Below are positions 1-10,215 of a DNA stretch of 13,876 bases, piece by piece (positions within the stretch are counted from its first letter, which is position 1; each line of letters opens with the position of its first letter). The translations under genes were made by a program, and so were the position numbers. This DNA is from Gloeopeniophorella convolvens. Its lineage: Eukaryota > Basidiomycota > Agaricomycetes > Russulales. The stretch is taken from contig WTXD01000275.1 of the NCBI GenBank assembly GCA_022496205.1, positions 1 to 13,876 of the forward strand. Direction: 5' to 3'. The notes below the pieces were generated by a model, which did no database searches, was not told where the DNA came from, and worked only from the letters and a program-made list of their open reading frames with translations.

Positions 1-1662
1 TTCTGGACTTCCTTCATGACCGTAGTCCAGTATATGCATTGGTTCCTCGCCTCGCCTTCGCCGTTGACCAACCTTGCGAGGTCGCCGCTGAGTTTCTCCA
101 CACGCTCTCTGACGCCTCCGAAGTTGATGGCTGTGGGCCAACCTTTGGCTATGGCTTTCGGGACCTGATGCGCCTCGAATCTATGACGTTGACACGATGC
201 AATATATATGCCCATCTTGGCTCTGAGTCCACGAGTATTAGTGGGGCGCGGGTCAGGGCTAGCCTTGCGTTTGGCAGCATCTAGGAGAGTGTGATATAGT
301 GGTGATGGGTTAGGTGGAAGCTTCTCGTCACAAAACGGACATAAAGTTGACGGGTCCGCGGACTGATCAATGAACACTGTCATGTGGTTAGCGTACTCGA
401 GGCCGGAGATATAACAGAGCAGTCTCACAAGAATCATCGGCCAGCTCGCCGAGATCGTCAGCAAATAAGTCTCTCTCGCCATCCACGCGCGGCTTATAGC
501 TGGAACCAGTATATGGGCTATGGCTGATGGGCTGCGGTTGGCTTGCAAGCATCGGAAAAGGTTGAAGTCGCGACTTTCCCTTGGACGGCGGACCATCGGA
601 GTCCTCGTCGGTACTGCTGTCCGCAAAGTTCGAACCCTTCGAAGATCCGACGTGTGACTTTCTCCGCGGCAGCGCTTCCACAGGTGAGGACAGTGGGGAA
701 AGGGATGGAAAACCGGCCCCGCGATCTCTGCGAGGAGTGACTACTTTTGATGGCATTGAGCTGGTTTGCGTTCCTTTGCCTGTTGCCTTCTTGCGGGTCG
801 CGGCGGGTTTCTGCGTTGCCTCGCTCGAGATGGATAGAGGCTCCAGCGACGGGAAGCCCCGTGGCTTCCGGCTTTTAGGTTGTTTGGGACGGGGCGTCGC
901 TCCATCAGAATCGTCCCTGTCGGAAGGTACCATCCGGGAGGGCTTTCGAGAGGGGAGCGCGCGCCGACTGTCAGCATCTGATTTGTCGGAAGAGGTCTTA
1001 GAAGAACGCGATAGTTTAGATGCGGATGCCGTCGTCTTTTTCTCGCCTTCTCGGTGGGACTTGTCCGGACGCGATTTTTCCTGCTTGTCCGCTCGCAGAG
1101 GTGACAAAGTCAGCCCAGGAAAATTCCGAATCTTGCGCCCGGACTGGGGAAATACATCTTCAACATGGCCCGCGTCGGACGATGAAGCAGAAAGGATGGT
1201 GTTTTCATTGTTGTGAAGAGCGGCGAGCACAGAGTATTGCTTTGCTATCTTGGACGGCTTCGGCGTTCGTGAGGCCGATGATGACTGTTCTTCTGCGGCC
1301 GTACTGTCCTTTTTCTTCTTGAAGTCCGGTAGCTTCCGTTGTGGAAAGAAGTTTGGATGATAAGTGAGTTCCTGGCCATCGACAATGACCTTCTCGGAGT
1401 GTTGCTTCTTCGATTTCCTTTCCTTCTTGGACGCTGCCACATCGGCATCTTCGGAAAGTGATCCAGAGGAAAGGAAGTCCAGTTCATCATCTGAAGACTG
1501 CCTCATCTTGTCCACCAACGCTTTGCGCTTCGCGTTGTGGTCGGTTGACTTTGACTTGGAAGGCCCAGCCCCTGAGGTGACAAAATTTGTGGCCCCTAGG
1601 TCATCCCAAAGTACTCCTGGGACCTTCTTGGAAGAACCGTTATTCGATCCAATCGAGGACAT
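1..1662 (-). CDS. RTC4-like domain protein, C-terminus missing at the window edge
   Basis: Two exons are visible: 1662-429 and 376 down to 1, with a 52-base intron (377-428) that has a GTGAG donor, a CTAAC branch site and an ACAG acceptor. Reading through the intron would stop early at 388, whereas splicing joins in frame to a conserved-looking segment. The first ~411 residues are low-complexity, rich in Ser, Lys, Arg and Pro, and probably disordered. They contain four copies of a short FPxL-type motif near residues 181, 270, 318 and 369. Exon 2 has a CPFC pair (residues 424-427) and a CQRH motif (473-476) followed by RFE. This is the hallmark I associate with the RTC4-like domain, named after yeast Restriction of Telomere Capping 4, and the four Cys/His look like a metal-binding set. 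The molecular role of this family is poorly known. About 536 residues are visible and the rest lies to the left. A TATAAG sits about 80 bases upstream of the start. Family assignment is from motif memory, not from a search. Confidence 0.8.
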
Positions 1663-1738
1663 GCTCGAGGAGGCTCGTGGACTGGGTAGCTGTGGCTATG
1701 TAGCCAATAGAAGTCCACAGTGAAGCTTGATAGTATCG

Positions 1739-1744
1739 CTTATA
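1739..1744 (-). promoter_or_regulatory. Possible TATA element of the RTC4-like gene
   Basis: TATAAG on the minus strand lies inside the palindrome CTTATAAG (1739-1746), about 80 bases before the ATG at 1662. The position is reasonable for a fungal core promoter, but a six-base match occurs often by chance. Confidence 0.3.
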
Positions 1745-1770
1745 AGTGTGAAGGATACGTGATAGGATCT

Positions 1771-2020
1771 CTAGAACACAATGTACTGCCACTCAGGGTC
1801 CTCGAACGGCGACTTCGGCCGCATAGAAGCAGGGAGCATAACGTATGAGGCACAAGCTTCGAGGAGTAAAGCAGAGACGCACCCAATACCACGCCCAAAA
1901 CAGTTACTACAAGTTTCCTGTCGCACGAAGAGTGTTGCTAGGAGTTGGGACGTCAGTCGCTGCCAATCTTTCGCCAAAACTGCGCTTGTATGCTCTTGAC
2001 AAGCCCTTGATGGTGTCTGT
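1771..2020 (-). other. Possible small single-pass membrane protein gene, structure unresolved
   Basis: Three consecutive minus-strand stretches look coding but lie in three different frames. About 2005-1920 reads as a basic segment containing YKRSFGERLAATDVP. About 1918-1860 reads as a hydrophobic membrane-like run (VVTVLGVVLGASLLY). 1859-1771 reads as a segment ending in SPFEDPEWQYIVF and a stop. Joining them needs either introns I could not place with good splice sites or one base lost at each junction; the first junction is in an AAA run. No convincing start codon was found. It would end about 108 bases before the RTC4-like start, on the same strand. It may be a real small gene with sequence errors, a decaying gene, or chance. 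I do not recognise the family. Confidence 0.3.
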
Positions 2021-2399
2021 GCCCGCAGCTCTTGACTGATAGACGAAGATAATGCATCCTGGATTCAGATGTCGCCCGGAAAGGAGGACACTGATTAGAC
2101 GTACAAAGGCAGGCGATGGCAACCCGACTTCTAAATGCCGCCCGACAATGAACGCGTCCGTTCGCGAAGCGCGCACGGCACGATATCGCGTCATCACGTG
2201 CGGTATTAGTCATCACATGCACGCGTCCCCATAGATCCCCGGTCCCCGCCGTGACGAGGCTGGACGCGTTCCATGCCATCCAGCGGCTTGCATCCCGAGT
2301 TGTCTGCGTCAGCTCTCATCGCTGCTTCATCGATACTCGACGTACTATCGACACTCTGATAGGGTATGAGGTCGAGCCAACAGATTTAATCAACCGGAC
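2021..2399. other. Intergenic region upstream of the F-box gene
   Basis: This stretch lies between the unresolved minus-strand ORF and the F-box start at 2400. Several frames stay open for 60-100 codons, but none shows motifs or matched splice sites. It presumably carries the F-box promoter. I see no clear TATA box. Confidence 0.5.
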
Positions 2400-4305
2400 A
2401 TGGGAGATGACCTACCATACTCATTCTTGCAGTTACCATCCGATATCCTGTTGCACGTCCTTGCCTTCCTCGATGTTCCTGACATACTGTCTGTTCGCAA
2501 GGTCAGCAGCCCATCTCAAGACCATCTGGACGTGCGGAGGCTAAAAGGCGCCTTGTTAGGTTGCCAGGCCTTTACTTGCCCTCACCTGGGAGCGATCTCT
2601 TTGGCTGGACTTCCTTCGCTGTCAACGACGTCTGATTTGGCCACTCCCGGAATACGCTCGCACAGATGAATCGGATGCTACCCTTCCATCGTCTGAAGCA
2701 GAAAGGATTGTCGTCTCCGCAGACAAATCTCACAGAACTTGGCCCGTCACGCGCCAGATAGCCACCGACCTGGCCGGGCCAAAGGGGCCGTATCAAGATA
2801 TCCTCTGGCTTCACCTGATTTTTGAGAACCTTGTCCTTTGTGTATACATCCATGGCCATGTCGTGCTTTGGGACGTATCAGGTGTTCGCCATGTGACGGA
2901 GCGGATCCTCCCATTGGCTTCATGGGAGCTATGGGGTCGCGAGCCATGGACATCGGCAGCCACATGCGTAGATGCCGGAGATGGAAGTCTTTATGTTGCT
3001 GTCACAAGAGCTCAGAATAGGTCTGTCCTCGACGCCCCGAGACCTGTCCGGTTGACCATAGCTTCCAATCGCTTAGATCACAACAAGGGTACGTTAAGAC
3101 AGTCTACATGCACCTCCAGCGAATGACCCGTCTTCAGATCGACGACGGTACTCATGAATATTCCTGCCCGCGAGTTGGTCACACTTGTTGGTGATTTGAG
3201 AGAGACCGATAGCGGTCGTTTCAATGATATCGATACAGTCTTTGGCCCACACGCACAGATAGTACGCACGATCTCATCAACCCATCAGCTCGTGGCATTC
3301 TCTCGGGGCCCGTATATCGACGTCGTTCATTGGCCTTTGAACACAGGTATAACAATTGACACGCAGAGGGAGGACTTGGAACAACTGGTACAATGCTTTT
3401 TGTGAGTACTATGAAGGAATACGCAAGCTGATGGTCATGTGCTGCTCAGTGGAATGGGATGATTGGACTGAAATTTGTCGGTCCTTACCTTCTGTGCATC
3501 AAGGCGCGCACACTGGAACTTTACCACATTCCGTTTCCATTTCCTTCACACATGTCTTACTTTGTTCGGTCATCACTTGGCCCCCTCCGACCTGCGGACA
3601 GGACAGACTCACCGTCCACAACCTATTCTGATACCATGCTGCCCATAAAAGCTCATAGCTTCCCCTGTTCCGTGTTTCGGGGCGTTTCCATCTCAACACC
3701 GACGTCACGTGCAACCGAACCACCTGGCTCCACTGACTACATACTATCCTTCCTCGCTCATGATTTACTTCGCGGGGTATTCCACTACCGCGCTCATATC
3801 ACGGGGTCACCCACCTCCTCTTCACTCACCATCCGCTATGACATGTCCTTCCGCGTGGAACTCGTTGGTCTTCACGACCTGATCAGGGGCACGCCTGGCT
3901 TCGTCAGTGCCGCAAGTCTAGGGCCACAGGGCCTCCGTGGCGTTTGGATCGAGCGAATGAAGAATGTCGCGTTGCGGCGCGTGCTGATTTTCTCTTCACC
4001 TTCGGCCTTCGGCGACGCGGGCGACGATACAGCGGAGACGGCCACCGCCACTCTCGGGGAAGAGACTGGAGACAGGGATGTACAAGGCGAACCCCATCAT
4101 GACCTCCTGGCATGCGCAAAACCTATCAATGCACGCATCGTATACGAGGTTGGCTCATGCGACTTGCGAGGCGAGTCAGCAGCATCTCCGTTTCCAGTCC
4201 AGGGCCTTACAGCACCGTTCAGACGACCTCATGCATGTCGCGTTTTCGGAGGTGTCGGGTCGCATAGCAATCGGGACACGGGAAGGCAACATCACAATTA
4301 TATGA
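2400..4305 (+). CDS. F-box domain protein, about 547 residues
   Basis: The start is ATG at 2400, shortly before a typical F-box beginning LPSDILLHVLAFLDV near residue 12. The F-box continues across the first intron into LTWERSLWLDFL. Such proteins usually bind Skp1 and act as substrate receptors in SCF ubiquitin ligases; the partner here is inferred. Proposed exons: 2400-2501, 2560-3020, 3062-3088, 3138-3387, 3450-4170, 4223-4305. Introns of 58, 49, 62 and 52 bases have sensible branch sites and acceptors. The 41-base intron 3021-3061 is shorter than all others here and is the weakest part of the model. The alternative is one lost base in the GGG at 3087-3089, with uninterrupted reading from 2560 to 3088. 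The last intron (4171-4222) uses a GC donor. The region after the F-box has no repeat or motif I can name, although its hydrophobic stretches suggest a folded substrate-binding domain. It converges on the Vps34 gene with about 190 bases between stop codons. Confidence 0.75.
4171..4222 (+). other. GC-AG intron in the F-box gene
   Basis: The donor context is CGAG|GCGAGT, the branch-like CTTAC lies at about 4206-4210, and the acceptor is TTCAG. Removal of these 52 bases joins phase 1 to phase 1 and turns an otherwise drifting reading frame into a natural C-terminus (VAFSEVSGRIAIGTREG, stop at 4305). The nearby GT at 4175 gives the wrong phase with either acceptor I considered. Confidence 0.6.
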
Positions 4306-4499
4306 ACGACAAGACACCCAATTCAGTATATACTGAAGACCCTCGTCGATGTGGCGTAAAAACATACCCTGACGTCTTCCCCTCCTTGATGTTTGGCCAT
4401 CACCGCGCTACAGGCTCCTACATTTTGTGTCGTTCGGGATAGCATATCTAGTATACAAGCGGTATTATAGCCGGATACTCTAGGTCGTGATCACGATAT

Positions 4500-7400
4500 C
4501 TAGCTTCTCCAGTACTGCGCAATGTCGTGGAACCGATCCACGACCTTCGTGAAATACGATGTCTCGTTGAGGAGGTTCTCGAAGTGCTTCATCGCCTCTT
4601 CCTCCGTGAGGTCCAGCAGGAACTTCTCTTGGAGCAACTCGTGAACGTTGCGGCCCTTGATGTCCGGGATGTTCGCGTCGACCATGAGCGTGACGAGATT
4701 CAGTATGAGATTCGCGTTCTTGCGCAGGATACTGAACGCCGTGAAGCAGAAGTTGGTGAAGCGCGCGTAGTGCTGCGAGTGCGGCCCGCCCATGCCGTCG
4801 ACCATCTCTTTGCACACTTTGACTGCCGGGGGATACAGCTTGGGATCGTGCCCCAGGATATAGCCGAAGTCGACGTGGAAGAAGTGCCCTGCAGAAGAAT
4901 CGAACCACGTACTCAGGATCAATGACGAAGACGGGACTTACCATCAGGCGCGACCAGCAGGTTGTCCAGGTGTCGGTCGCCGACGCCTAAGATATAAGTT
5001 ACGACACAATACCCCGCTACGATACAGTTGAGAACAAGCGATCACACATCAGCCGGAGAACGTACCGCAGCTACGAACGAACGTATCGATCACGCCCGGA
5101 TCCACGCCATACGTGCCCACGCTGCCTTCATCAGGATAATGGGCGCGCATATAGTTCAGCAGGGTCCCGTTCTCGCTCACAATGCTGGCGATCGTCTTGC
5201 TAGGGACGAATTGCATCATCCCTTGCAGCGGTCCCGTCGCCAGCACGGGGTACGGGGTCAGTTTGACATCGAGATTCTCTTGGCGAAGCAGTCGGTCCAT
5301 GAGCGTGAAGAGCTGAATGACGAGCTGATCTTGGCGTAGGTCGTCTCCGTCTTTGAAATAATCGGGTACTCTGACCCATCGGAGCAGGTAAAGTATAACA
5401 AGAGCGGCGATAGATTTGACTTGAAGATCGAAGCCTTCTCAGGGATAATGCCTACCACCTCGATGTTTCCATTTAGCGGAAGAGGGAGGGGTGGGAATGA
5501 GAGGAGGTTGCTCTTGGAGTCTGCGAGGAATGAGCGCAGCTTCTCTATTCTCTTCGGCCGTGGCTCTTTCTGGTTGCTGAACTCTTTAGCGCGCTTCGCA
5601 AGGGAAGTAACCAGCTCTGCCTGACGCGTAAGCAACTCCCCGCGCTCCTTGCCGTTTTCGGACTGTGGTCGAGCTTTCAGCATCCCATCTTTCGAAAAGT
5701 AGAACGGGTGCCGTACCTCTTGCATTTGCGTCCGGAACTTGAAGATGACTCTACCGTACATCTTCCCCATGAGTCGGTCCTCCAGAGCAACTTCGACAGT
5801 CAAGTACCAATACAGTCGGTACCAAGAACATGATTCTTAACGGCACGCGACACCAAGAAGTCCGCGAGGCCACTATCGTCGTACGAAATTGCGCTTGATG
5901 TCGACCGCGACGACCTCGTATCGCTAGCCGCGCTCTCAAATTTCAACGCTTGAACCAGTTGTAGCAGATACAGTGTGAGTTCCTGGACGCGGAAAGTCAG
6001 AGCGTGTCCGCTGCGCAGGCAGATGTCCTTACGTCATCGTCTGCTCGAGACAACTGCTTGACGGCGAACGCCCGCACGCGCGAGTCGACTGTGCCAGGGC
6101 CAAGGAGCTCCAGCGCGTCGTCCGTGTCTATCTCGGTCCACATAGGGAGCAACTCTTCGACGGCCTGCTTCACCTCCATCGGGTCGCGCCAAGTCACCGA
6201 TTTGACAAACTTCGTGAGGCCACGTTTGTCGCGTGTAAGGTAGAACCGGTACTTCCAGACGAGATCCTTCTCTTCGGACGTAAGGACTCGACTTGGTGCG
6301 TAGTTCAGGATGACCTGCAGAAGCCACAGAGATTGTCAGCAATTCGCGACACACGTGAGCACGATGCGCACCCCAAGGTCGTCTCGCAGTTTAGTGTTAG
6401 GCTTCAGCTCGCGGTCATAGGGACTGCTGCGGTGACTTCGCACGAGGCGACGATGTTTATCTTCAACTGGATTGTCTCGCGGTATGTCGGCATCCACGAT
6501 GGACCACATGTACGGGTCGTTGTGGAAGGATGCAGGGAGGAGAGGAGGCACGGGTGCGTGTGTCGTAGGAGGCGGCGCGGGAGGCTGAGACGTCGAAGCG
6601 ACGGCTTCCTGTACGTCGAACGGTCTATGGGCGAGGATCGCGCGATGGAATAATGAACTCACAAGTTCACTGAAAATGATCGGGAAGTCGAAGCGGGGAA
6701 GGTCAATATAGAGATAGAGGTTATTTGACTTCTCCGTCTCAGCCTTCCTCACTGTCAGACACGTAGACAGTGCCGGTAGAGCAGGTATATGCGTACTGCG
6801 TGAATCTCTGACATCTTCCGGAAAACCAGCTTGTCAAGCCATTCAGACTTGGGCATGTCCCCGCGCTCATGCTTCTTCACGAGCTGTACCATGCGCCCAT
6901 GCTAAGCCATCCGCCAGGCTTCTTGTACGAAGCGTATGGCGCACCTTTTCCAGTCTACCCATTTCGTCCCTCGTCCCCGACTTGCTCGGTGTCGTCGTCT
7001 CCACGCTCCCGTCAGCCTCTTTATCCGGCCACAGCAACAGACGATGCTTTCCCCTTCTCAGCGTCCTATCATCCCCATCAGCATATCACACCAAATACGC
7101 ATGATGCATATGCACGCACCATTTCTTGCTGAACAGCCGGAACGTCGAGCCACCCACGGGCACCGCTGCGCGCGGCCCCGCAATATCCCACACGGTGAAC
7201 GTGATCTGTGAGCTGAGCGGGAGGTCGCAGTAACGGATCGGGAGCGTAATCCATTCGTTCCATCTGCGCACAACCGTGGCATGTCAGCCGGGGACACACT
7301 GGCGCGGTGTGAAGGATGCGCACGTATAGCCATTCTTGAATGCCTTGTGGGAAGTGCGGAACGGGATAGTGAGCGGCTTGTTGTCCGCGAGGAGTTGGCA

Positions 7401-7689
7401 TGTCACGTAGAGGTCTGAGAGCGTGCTATGGGAAGGTCAGACCGCTCATGGCAAGGGAGTGTGCCAGTGTGCTCACGACGACTGGACACCGTGAAAGCGC
7501 AGCTCCGGCTTGTCGATGAGCTCTGTGAAAGGCCGGGGATGTCGCACGCCTTCGAGCTGGGATCTGCAAGGCGTCAGATTACACGCAAGGACCTCCCGAG
7601 GCGGGCATAACAAACATTCGGAATGTGACAGGGACCTTGAGATCGCACGAGCGTCCGAAACTAAAATCTTCCTTGTTGTCCTTGTCCAT
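4500..7689 (-). CDS. VPS34: Class III phosphatidylinositol 3-kinase (Vps34), with two apparent frameshifts
   Basis: Vps34 makes PI3P on endosomal and autophagic membranes, in complex with Vps15 and Vps30/Beclin. Exons (minus): 7689-7616, 7563-7477, 7425-7324, 7263-7120, 7065-6945, 6883-6797, 6743-6663, 6608-6372, 6314-6033, 5982-5066, 5016-4942, 4888-4500. The protein starts [22 protein letters not shown]2 domain spans exons 1-5, then comes [14 protein letters not shown], the helical PIK region, and the kinase domain with [10 protein letters not shown] (ATP-binding Lys), GVGDRHLDN (catalytic loop) and HVDFG (activation loop). It ends in HDIAQYWRS, the usual Vps34 tail. Exon 10 is broken twice: one base is missing near 5814-5815 (before [11 protein letters not shown]) and one in the T run at 5356-5358 (before FKDGDD). 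Adding two bases makes all exon phases agree and gives about 865 residues, normal for the family. As written, translation stops at 5802-5800, before the kinase domain. Two 54-base stretches (6609-6662, which I treat as an intron, and 5663-5716, which I keep as coding) could be read either way. Confidence 0.9.
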
Positions 7690-7988
7690 CTAAGCAGTGA
7701 GGCCACAGCCTCTGGTTGGAAAGATCCCAACGTCAATGTTTGTGTTAGTAAGTTCAGCGCACGGTGGTGACGCTGGGCCACACTTCGGAACACCACTGGA
7801 CTCGCGAGACTCAGCGTCGGAATCGAATATCGCGCGACGGGCCGCGTCCCGACAACGGCATCTCGTGCGCGTCGTCCCACGCCGGCCCCAGTGGCTCGCC
7901 TCAACAATGCAAAACGAGTAGGTTTACAAGGCTACACTGTTGTTTTGTACATCACAACATTCTCCCCATGATGAGTGCGTAGCTATTT
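7690..7988. other. Intergenic region between two minus-strand genes
   Basis: These 299 bases lie between the argininosuccinate synthase stop codon (7989) and the Vps34 start (7689), and should hold the 3' end of one gene and the promoter and 5' leader of the other. An acceptor-like CTTAG directly precedes the Vps34 ATG, so a leader intron is possible. I see no clear TATA box or other site. Confidence 0.5.
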
Positions 7989-9698
7989 TCAAACGCGGCT
8001 GCCATACACATCCTTGGGCTCAACGCCTGCCTGGCCTTTGCGGATGTTCGCCTGCGCCCATCTGCCACACAAAAGCATGAGCACAGGTCTAGAGACGACG
8101 CGGTATCTGACGCACTTTTTGATACGGATGGATTCGATCTGGATGAACCCTGTGGTGTCGGTGGGCTCGAAGCCACCGAGCTCGTCCATAGACGACTGCT
8201 TCTCGTCATACAGGCCCTGGGGAACACGCATCAACATCGTGTTGTCCAACAGTTTCTACGTCTGGCGTACCTCTTCAGACGAGCGGCCCTCAACGACAAC
8301 ATTGCCCTTGTACAGCTTCAGCCTCACGACGCCGTTCACGGTGCGCTGGCTGGCGGGGATGGCGCTCGTGACGAACTCGCGCTCCGGCGTGAAGAAGTGG
8401 CCGTTGTACAGGATGCGGCTGAGCTCAACGGTGACGAACTGATCGCGCAGTGCGCGCACATTCCGGTCGAGCGTGAGGCCTTCCAGGTCGACGTGCGCCG
8501 CACGCAGGATCGTCGCGCCGGGCGACTCGTAGCATCCACGCGACTTGACGCCGATGAAGCGGTTCTCGACGATGTCGATGCGCCCGATGCCATGCTTGCG
8601 GCCAAGGGCGTTCAGCGCGAGGAAGATCTCTACGGCGTCGGTGTGCGTTGTCGAGCCGGCGGTCACCTTCGTCGGCAGACCAGCCCTGAACTCGACCGAG
8701 ATGGACTCGGGGGTAGCGGGTGCGCTCTCGAGCGACGCCGTGAGCTTCCACATATCCACGGGGGGCGTGGTGTTCGGATCCTCGAGGATGCCAGCTTCGT
8801 ACGAGATATGGAAGAGGTTCTCGTCCGTCGACCACGGCTTTGCCGCGGTCTGCTGCACAGGAATCTGCTTCTCCGTGGCGTACGCAAGCAGAGCCTGGCG
8901 ACCCGCAAAGCGGTTGTAGAACTCTGAGGAGATCACATGAGTTTCAGGATAAAAACATGCGGGTAAAGAGATGCATACCAGGGATGCGCCAAGGTGCAAC
9001 GACCTTGATGTCCGGCTTGAGACCATAGAAGGCAAGCTCGAAGCGTACCTGGTCATTGCCCTTGCCAGTGCAGCCGTGGGACACAAAGCTGAGGACGTAA
9101 TGGTGAGATGACGTGCACGCGTCTAGATTATCTCGGGTGCTCACTCGCAGTTCTCCTTATCAGCGACAGCGATCATTCCACGGGCGATGACAGGACGCGC
9201 CAGCGACGTCCCGAGGAGATATACATTCTGATAGAAGCGATACGGTTAGCCTTATCGATATACCTAAGGGTGAGGAGCTGACTTCGTAGATGGCATTAGC
9301 CTGGACGGCGGGGTAGATGAGCTCAGTAATGAATTCGCGCTTGAGGTCCTATGTGTTCAGCGGTTAAGCACATGGAGCATGATAAAAGGTTCACGCGGCA
9401 AACCTCGAGGAAGAACTTCTTGGCTCCGACGGCGAGGGCCTTCTTGCGTGCCGCTTCGAAGTCCTGTGCGGTGGTGTGAAGGATAGTACAGTATAGTCTC
9501 ACATATACTCTTACCTCTTCCTGGCCAACATCGGCCATGAAGGCATATACCTCATAGCCCTGCTCGATCAACCATGCGAGAATGCATGAGGTGTCTGCGC
9601 GCGTCTGAGCACCCACGACCCGGGGGAAATTGCGCGTGCAGGTGCTCACCAAGACCACCAGAGTAGGCAAGGAGGACGCGGCCCTTTGAAGCAGACAT
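7989..9698 (-). CDS. ARG1: Argininosuccinate synthase, complete, 424 residues
   Basis: It joins citrulline and aspartate with ATP to make argininosuccinate, the penultimate step of arginine synthesis, usually in the fungal cytosol. Nine exons on the minus strand: 9698-9650, 9594-9515, 9463-9404, 9348-9283, 9227-9145, 9088-8979, 8923-8271, 8216-8116, 8061-7989. All introns are 51-56 bases and every junction keeps phase, giving 1275 bases including the stop. The N-terminal ATP-pyrophosphatase loop is YSGGLDTS (residues 12-19). [14 protein letters not shown] (about 117-130) is the second family signature, binding citrulline/aspartate. [10 protein letters not shown] and [11 protein letters not shown] in the C-terminal multimerisation region also fit. 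Length is normal (about 410-420 in fungi) with a slightly extended tail. It lies head-to-head with the RidA gene. A TGACTC site about 80 bases upstream suggests control by the Gcn4/CPC1 amino-acid starvation response. The symbol follows yeast usage. No breaks were seen. Confidence 0.97.
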
Positions 9699-9775
9699 TG
9701 CTAGCTATCTCCAGCTGTTTCGTGGGGTCTTTCGAGTGTATGAAGGAACAGCTGCACACTCTTCGCCTCGAGGTC

Positions 9776-9781
9776 GAGTCA
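9776..9781 (-). promoter_or_regulatory. Gcn4/CPC1-type site (TGACTC) upstream of argininosuccinate synthase
   Basis: TGACTC reads on the minus strand about 78-83 bases before the ATG at 9698. TGACTC is the core recognised by the fungal bZIP regulator Gcn4/CPC1/CpcA, and arginine genes are classic targets. This is a single short match, so the assignment rests on position and gene identity. Confidence 0.45.
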
Positions 9782-10207
9782 AGCACAGAGAAAATGGCTT
9801 TACCCAGAAAGGAAGGCGCTCACTGATGCGGGTCATTCGGACCGTTAGCCGAAGGGTAGATCGGCCGATAAGATGTGATCGAGGAGCCCTCGTCGCGTCT
9901 CAAACTCCATAAGCTTCCATTGGCACCCTCGCGCTTCAACTTTACAGTGACAGCCACGTTGGTGGGCTGAAACGAGGAGAGACAGTCCTGGTGCGGGATG
10001 GTATCGGCCTTGCGGATTCCGTTTCGTAGCTCCCAACTGGAACTGTTTAGGCTCGGTGTCCAAGGAGCAAAGGGGGGCGTCCCGAGACGGGATGGAGTCT
10101 GCACTTGATTCCAGGTCACAGGCGAGCACACGGTGCGCTAGTAGATTGGGAAAGCATGTCATTTGACGTTATGAGCGGCCCGGGTAGTCGAACATCTTGC
10201 ACCGCTG

Positions 10208-10215
10208 TATAAAAG
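10208..10215 (+). promoter_or_regulatory. TATA box of the RidA gene
   Basis: TATAAAAG lies 58 bases upstream of the ATG at 10266. It is a full consensus match at a sensible distance, followed by a short C/T-rich and A-rich leader (CTCCTC..., CAAAACATACAAC) typical of fungal transcription and translation start regions. Confidence 0.6.

Noticed and set aside
581..1216. A 211-codon open frame on the plus strand
   Set aside because: It lies wholly opposite the RTC4-like exon, is explained by that exon's Ser/Arg-rich codon use, and has no motif or splice context.
3459..4442. A continuous 327-codon plus-strand frame as a gene of its own
   Set aside because: It is the long fourth coding exon of the F-box gene read past its GC-AG intron; its last 80 or so codons are low-complexity run-on.
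5663..5716. A 54-base in-frame intron in Vps34 exon 10
   Set aside because: GTACGG...CACAG could be spliced, but the stretch is open, in frame and protein-like ([11 protein letters not shown]), so I kept it as coding; the choice is uncertain.
6744..6797. A third frameshift in Vps34 between exons 6 and 7
   Set aside because: The usual-looking acceptor at 6752 gives the wrong phase, but an AAG acceptor ending at 6744 lies 11 bases or so after a CTGAC branch site, gives a 53-base intron and keeps phase, so no lost base is needed.
8397..8927. A 176-codon plus-strand open frame
   Set aside because: It is antisense to the main argininosuccinate synthase exon, whose high third-position GC keeps other frames open.
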